From NCBI GenBank assembly GCA_963752345.1, contig CAVVYA010000018.1:1-24271 (forward strand): 24,271 nucleotides of DNA, read 5' to 3'. A model generated the notes under the pieces. It did not search any database, was not told where the DNA came from, and was given only the letters and a program-made list of their open reading frames with translations. The number at the start of each line of letters is the position of its first letter. Within the stretch, counting starts at the first letter, position 1. The DNA is from CAVVYA01 sp963752345 (GTDB lineage Bacteria; Pseudomonadota; Alphaproteobacteria; SMXQ01). A program made the translations under genes and the position numbers. Of this stretch, positions 21,953 through 24,271 are shown piece after piece.

Positions 21953-22744
21953 TCACCACACGAAGGGGTCGTACGGATCGCGCGGTCCCTCGACATCGTC
22001 GGCCGGATCGCGCTCCGTTTCGGCGAAGCGCAGGCTCATGAGGCCGTAGCGCGTGGCGCTCATCAGGTCGTCGGCGCGCTTGACCACCAGGCCGTCCTTG
22101 CGGTGATAGAGGCGGAACTCCTCGAACCACTCCTCGAGATGGGCGAAGACCCGGAGCCGCGCGGTCTGCATGCGGTCGAGCATCGCCATCAGCCCCGCCT
22201 CGACGCCGTTCGAGCCATCCTCGAACGCGGCATGGACCGGCAGCATGGCGAGGCCGTGCGCCTCGTACTGGTCCTTGAGCGCCTCGCCGCTGCCCTTGTC
22301 GTGGGCGAGGCCGTCGTGCGGCCAGGCCCACGGCAGGCTCGCGCCCCACGGCTTGAGCGCCGCGGCATGAATCAGCGGCGTCGCCTCCTTCTTGCGGTAG
22401 GCGTGCGTCACATAGACGCAATCGGCATCGCGGTCCCACGCCAGCCTGACCGCCGCCGTCGGATGATCCCAGCCGAAATCGAGCGCGCCGAGCACCGGCC
22501 AATGACCGGCAATGGCGAACGGCGCGACCTTGATCAGCGCCTCGTCGAGCGGAAACACGCGGCCCGAACCGAGCAGCGGCACGCCCTTGGTGCGCGCCTC
22601 GCGCTCGTGCGCCGGATAGCTCGCGACGATCGCCGCGCGCTGCTCGGGCGTATAGTGCTCGGCATCCTCGATGGTCATGCGGGTGACGTGGCGCGTGACC
22701 GGGCGGGCGACCCGGCGCAAAGCCTGGCGCGTGGTGGCGTTCAT
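21953..22744 (-). pseudogene. Terminase large subunit, C-terminal (nuclease) part
   Basis: 263 aa. Following TIEDAEHYTPEQRAAIVASY and HEREARTKGVPLLGSGRVFP is the RNase-H-like nuclease domain of P22/T7-type terminases, with LDFGWDHPTAAVRLAWD supplying the first Asp and DDLMSATRYGLMSLR a later conserved Asp. The ORF starts at ATG 22744, overlapping the TGA of the ATPase part (ATGA), so the two domains are separate reading frames here. About 18 residues before VTRMTIED (NATTRQALRRVARPVTRH) look extra relative to the family. It is either a genuinely split terminase or part of a decayed one; other frameshifts upstream favour decay. Confidence 0.8.
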
Positions 22745-23460
22745 GTCATCCCCTTCGCCTCGTCGTCATTCAGGAACATCCGCACCACCTCCGACATGCC
22801 GAGCAGCGGCGTGAAGGTGACGATGACGATGCCGCCGTGGCATTGGTGCGGGTCAGGCCCTCGGTATAGATGTCGAGCGGCGGCTCCTCGTCGAACCAGA
22901 CGCCGTCGAGCGTCTCGCCCTGCCACTTCTCGCGGCCCTTCTCGTAGGACTTGAACAGCAGGGTCGAGGCGCCGCCCGAGCCATGGCGCACCACGATGCT
23001 GTCGATGCCGTCGGCCACGCCGCGCGCCGGCGTGGCGCTGACGATCGCGTCGGCGGGAATCGCGCCGCGTGCCCCACTCCTCTTGCTGCTGCGGCGGGCC
23101 GAGCAGCATGCGCTGCGGATTGTCGCGCGTGCTTTCCGCCGTCACGCCCGCCGCCCAGAGCTTCACCGGACCGGCGAAGCGCTTGCCGACCCACCAATCC
23201 GGATAGCGGCCGGTCAGGTGCATCGCCCATTCCGCGGCGCCGGCCATGGTCTTGCCGAGCTGGTTGCCGGCCATGAACAGCCGCTCGCGATGGACCGCGC
23301 CCGCGGCGTGGAACGCCGCCTGCTTGCGGTAGGGCCGGTAGGTCGCCAGCCGGTTGCGCGCCGCCCGCCTCGCCTGCTCCGCCTCCAGACTCCGCAGCGC
23401 CTTCCGCAAGCGCGGCGCGCAGGTCGCGAAGCTCGGCAACGAGGGCGGAAAGCTCTTCAT
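22741..23460 (-). pseudogene. Terminase large subunit, N-terminal (ATPase) part with two compensating frameshifts
   Basis: The frame shows RLATYRPYRKQAAFHAAG and Walker A-like FMAGNQLGKT. Near 23068 one extra base moves the family sequence (VADGIDSIVVRHGSGGASTL, GREKWQGETLDGVWFDEEPP with Walker B) into another frame. Near 22839 one missing base returns it (GGIVIVTFTPLLGMSEVV). The ORF stays open only because the intervening 77 or so codons lack stops in the wrong frame, giving Arg-rich nonsense. The packaging ATPase is therefore unlikely to work unless these are sequencing errors. The ORF begins inside the small subunit gene, and the true start is unclear. Confidence 0.8.
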
Positions 23461-23947
23461 CCGACATCTGCTCCACGGAGGTCCGGACCTCCACCTTGTC
23501 CTTGAACAGGCCGAAGCTGCGGCCGAGCATTTCCAGGGCGCGCAGCTTGTTGACCAGCCTCACCTTGCGCGTCACGCCGGTCTGCGTCCCGCGTCCGCCA
23601 CCCGTGTCGAACAGCTCGTCCATGTCGAGCGCCGCCACCGCCCGGGCAATGTCGTCGGGCCATTGATTGACCGGCTTCAGCACGCCGTTCTTGTTGAACA
23701 GGCCGCGGATGTCGGCGAAGGCGATGCGGCCCAATTCCGTGATCGTCGCGGCCGCCGTGACCTCGGTGCGCCGCGCGCCCTCCGTCAGGAGCTCCTCGAT
23801 GCGCGCCGCGATCGGCGGATGATTCTTGAGGCGCGAGATGTTGCAGATGCCGATATAGCCCGCCAGGTAATAGGCCTGTGGCGCGGACGTTCCCTTCGCC
23901 ATCTCCTGCGCGAAGCGTTCGTGGCGCGGATTGGTCAGCATCGGCAT
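22853..23947 (-). CDS. Terminase small subunit, reading frame runs on into the large subunit
   Basis: The first 185 or so residues are a small terminase subunit: MPMLTNPRHERFAQEMAKGT, SAPQAYYLAGYIG (HTH-like DNA-binding region), RIEELLTEGARRTEVTAAAT, LGRIAFADIRGLFNKNGVLK and VEQMSDEELSALVAELRDLR. It recognises phage DNA for packaging and recruits the large subunit. ATG 23947 has GGAGAGG upstream. The expected stop near 23400, where the large subunit should begin, is absent, so the frame continues as low-complexity Arg/Ala sequence to 22853. Loss of a few bases at a TGATG-type junction would explain this. The functional part is about 23390-23947. Confidence 0.75.
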   Translation of the reverse strand: MPMLTNPRHERFAQEMAKGTSAPQAYYLAGYIGICNISRLKNHPPIAARIEELLTEGARRTEVTAAATITELGRIAFADIRGLFNKNGVLKPVNQWPDDIARAVAALDMDELFDTGGGRGTQTGVTRKVRLVNKLRALEMLGRSFGLFKDKVEVRTSVEQMSDEELSALVAELRDLRAALAEGAAESGGGAGEAGGAQPAGDLPALPQAGGVPRRGRGPSRAAVHGRQPARQDHGRRRGMGDAPDRPLSGLVGRQALRRSGEALGGGRDGGKHARQSAAHAARPAAAARGVGHAARFPPTRSSAPRRRAAWPTASTASWCAMARAAPRPCCSSPTRRAARSGRARRSTASGSTRSRRSTSIPRA

Positions 23948-24109
23948 GGTTGGCAATCCTCTCCAAAGTGCGCGACAGGCCGATCAGCCGGCTGACACCG
24001 GCGCGCGGACAGCGCCCCGGTGCCGAGACGAGACGAGACCGCCGATCCATCAAGCGTATTAATCCCGGAGTTCGCCGGCGCCGCGCTCGAGCCGCTTCGT
24101 ACGGGATCG

Positions 24110-24156
24110 CACAAAGATGCTTAACGCGCCTTTGTGGGTAAGTTACCGCCCGGTAA
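24110..24156 (+). promoter_or_regulatory. Two inverted repeats in the divergent intergenic region
   Basis: CACAAAG (24110-24116) pairs with CTTTGTG (24130-24136), and TTACC (24143-24147) with GGTAA (24152-24156). They lie between the small terminase and a plus-strand ORF at the window edge and could be operators. I see no clear promoter in this gap. Confidence 0.3.
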
Positions 24157-24180
24157 TGCCCCTCAGTTCAACAAGGCAGT

Positions 24181-24271
24181 CATGCGTGCCGACGACGGCT
24201 TTCGCGGCTTCCGGATCATGCTGGTCCTAGCCGCCATCCTCTATACCCTGCTCATTGTTTCATTCTGCTTC
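24181..24271 (+). CDS. N-terminal fragment of a membrane protein, cut by the window edge
   Basis: An ATG at 24181 opens a frame with MRADDGFRGFRIMLVLAAIL and a continuing hydrophobic stretch (YTLLIVSFCF) to the end of the window. This looks like a basic N-terminus plus first membrane helix. The ribosome site is weak (AAGGC). Too short to assign. Confidence 0.4.

Overview
The window is a high-GC, mostly minus-strand stretch from what looks like an alphaproteobacterium, most likely Hyphomicrobiales (Rhizobiales). The evidence is the style of the palindromic intergenic repeats, two PEP-CTERM (exosortase-target) proteins with sigma-54-type promoters, and a T7-like podoviral morphogenesis module typical of prophages in that order. 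No integrase, tRNA, rRNA or CRISPR array is visible.

Read on the minus strand from the right, the phage backbone runs: terminase small subunit (23947), broken terminase large subunit (23460-21953), GNAT-like virion protein (21337-20858), two small 'MCFFG' proteins (18752-18585 and 17510-17313), portal/head-tail connector (17309-15594), Bbp19-like protein (15176-14895), scaffold (14902-13997), major capsid protein (6646-5786), a small head protein (5756-5331) and a tail tubular protein A-like gene (5068-4505). The terminase is disrupted by indels, so this is probably a decaying or domesticated prophage.

Cargo genes sit between the backbone genes. Plus-strand cargo: a small SinR/Cas2-like ORF (21435-21752), a Sll1717-type P-loop ATPase (19171-20817), a PEP-CTERM protein (17817-18509) and a CheY-like receiver (11668-12081). 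Minus-strand cargo: a PEP-CTERM beta-helix protein (8471-6855), a frameshifted LuxR-type regulator (9942-8810) and three small proteins with predicted membrane segments (11476-10062).

The most striking cargo is a three-member family of polymorphic toxins. They share an N-terminal carrier domain with the WVLLGAD and WVPGKY motifs but have unrelated C-terminal tips, and each is followed by a different candidate immunity gene. Toxin 3 (13841-12645) follows the scaffold gene. Toxin 2 (4444-3065) with a Sel1-repeat immunity protein follows the tail gene. Then come an orphan murein-hydrolase-like tip (2371-1973) and toxin 1, a start-less and frameshifted cassette ending in a Ntox44-like nuclease tip, coupled by ATGA to its immunity gene. 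Toxins 1 and 2 share a 762-bp near-identical direct repeat that could support tip exchange.

Two structural themes recur. At two loci cargo lies between an intact phage gene and a displaced, decayed copy of that gene's 3' end: GNAT around the ATPase, and scaffold around toxin 3. Several gene edges are also tandemly repeated: the start of the Bbp19-like gene is repeated six times at an exact 29-bp period, giving five intact 10-codon minicistrons chained by ATGA overlaps, and the stop-codon ends of the portal and small head protein genes are repeated 3-4 times.
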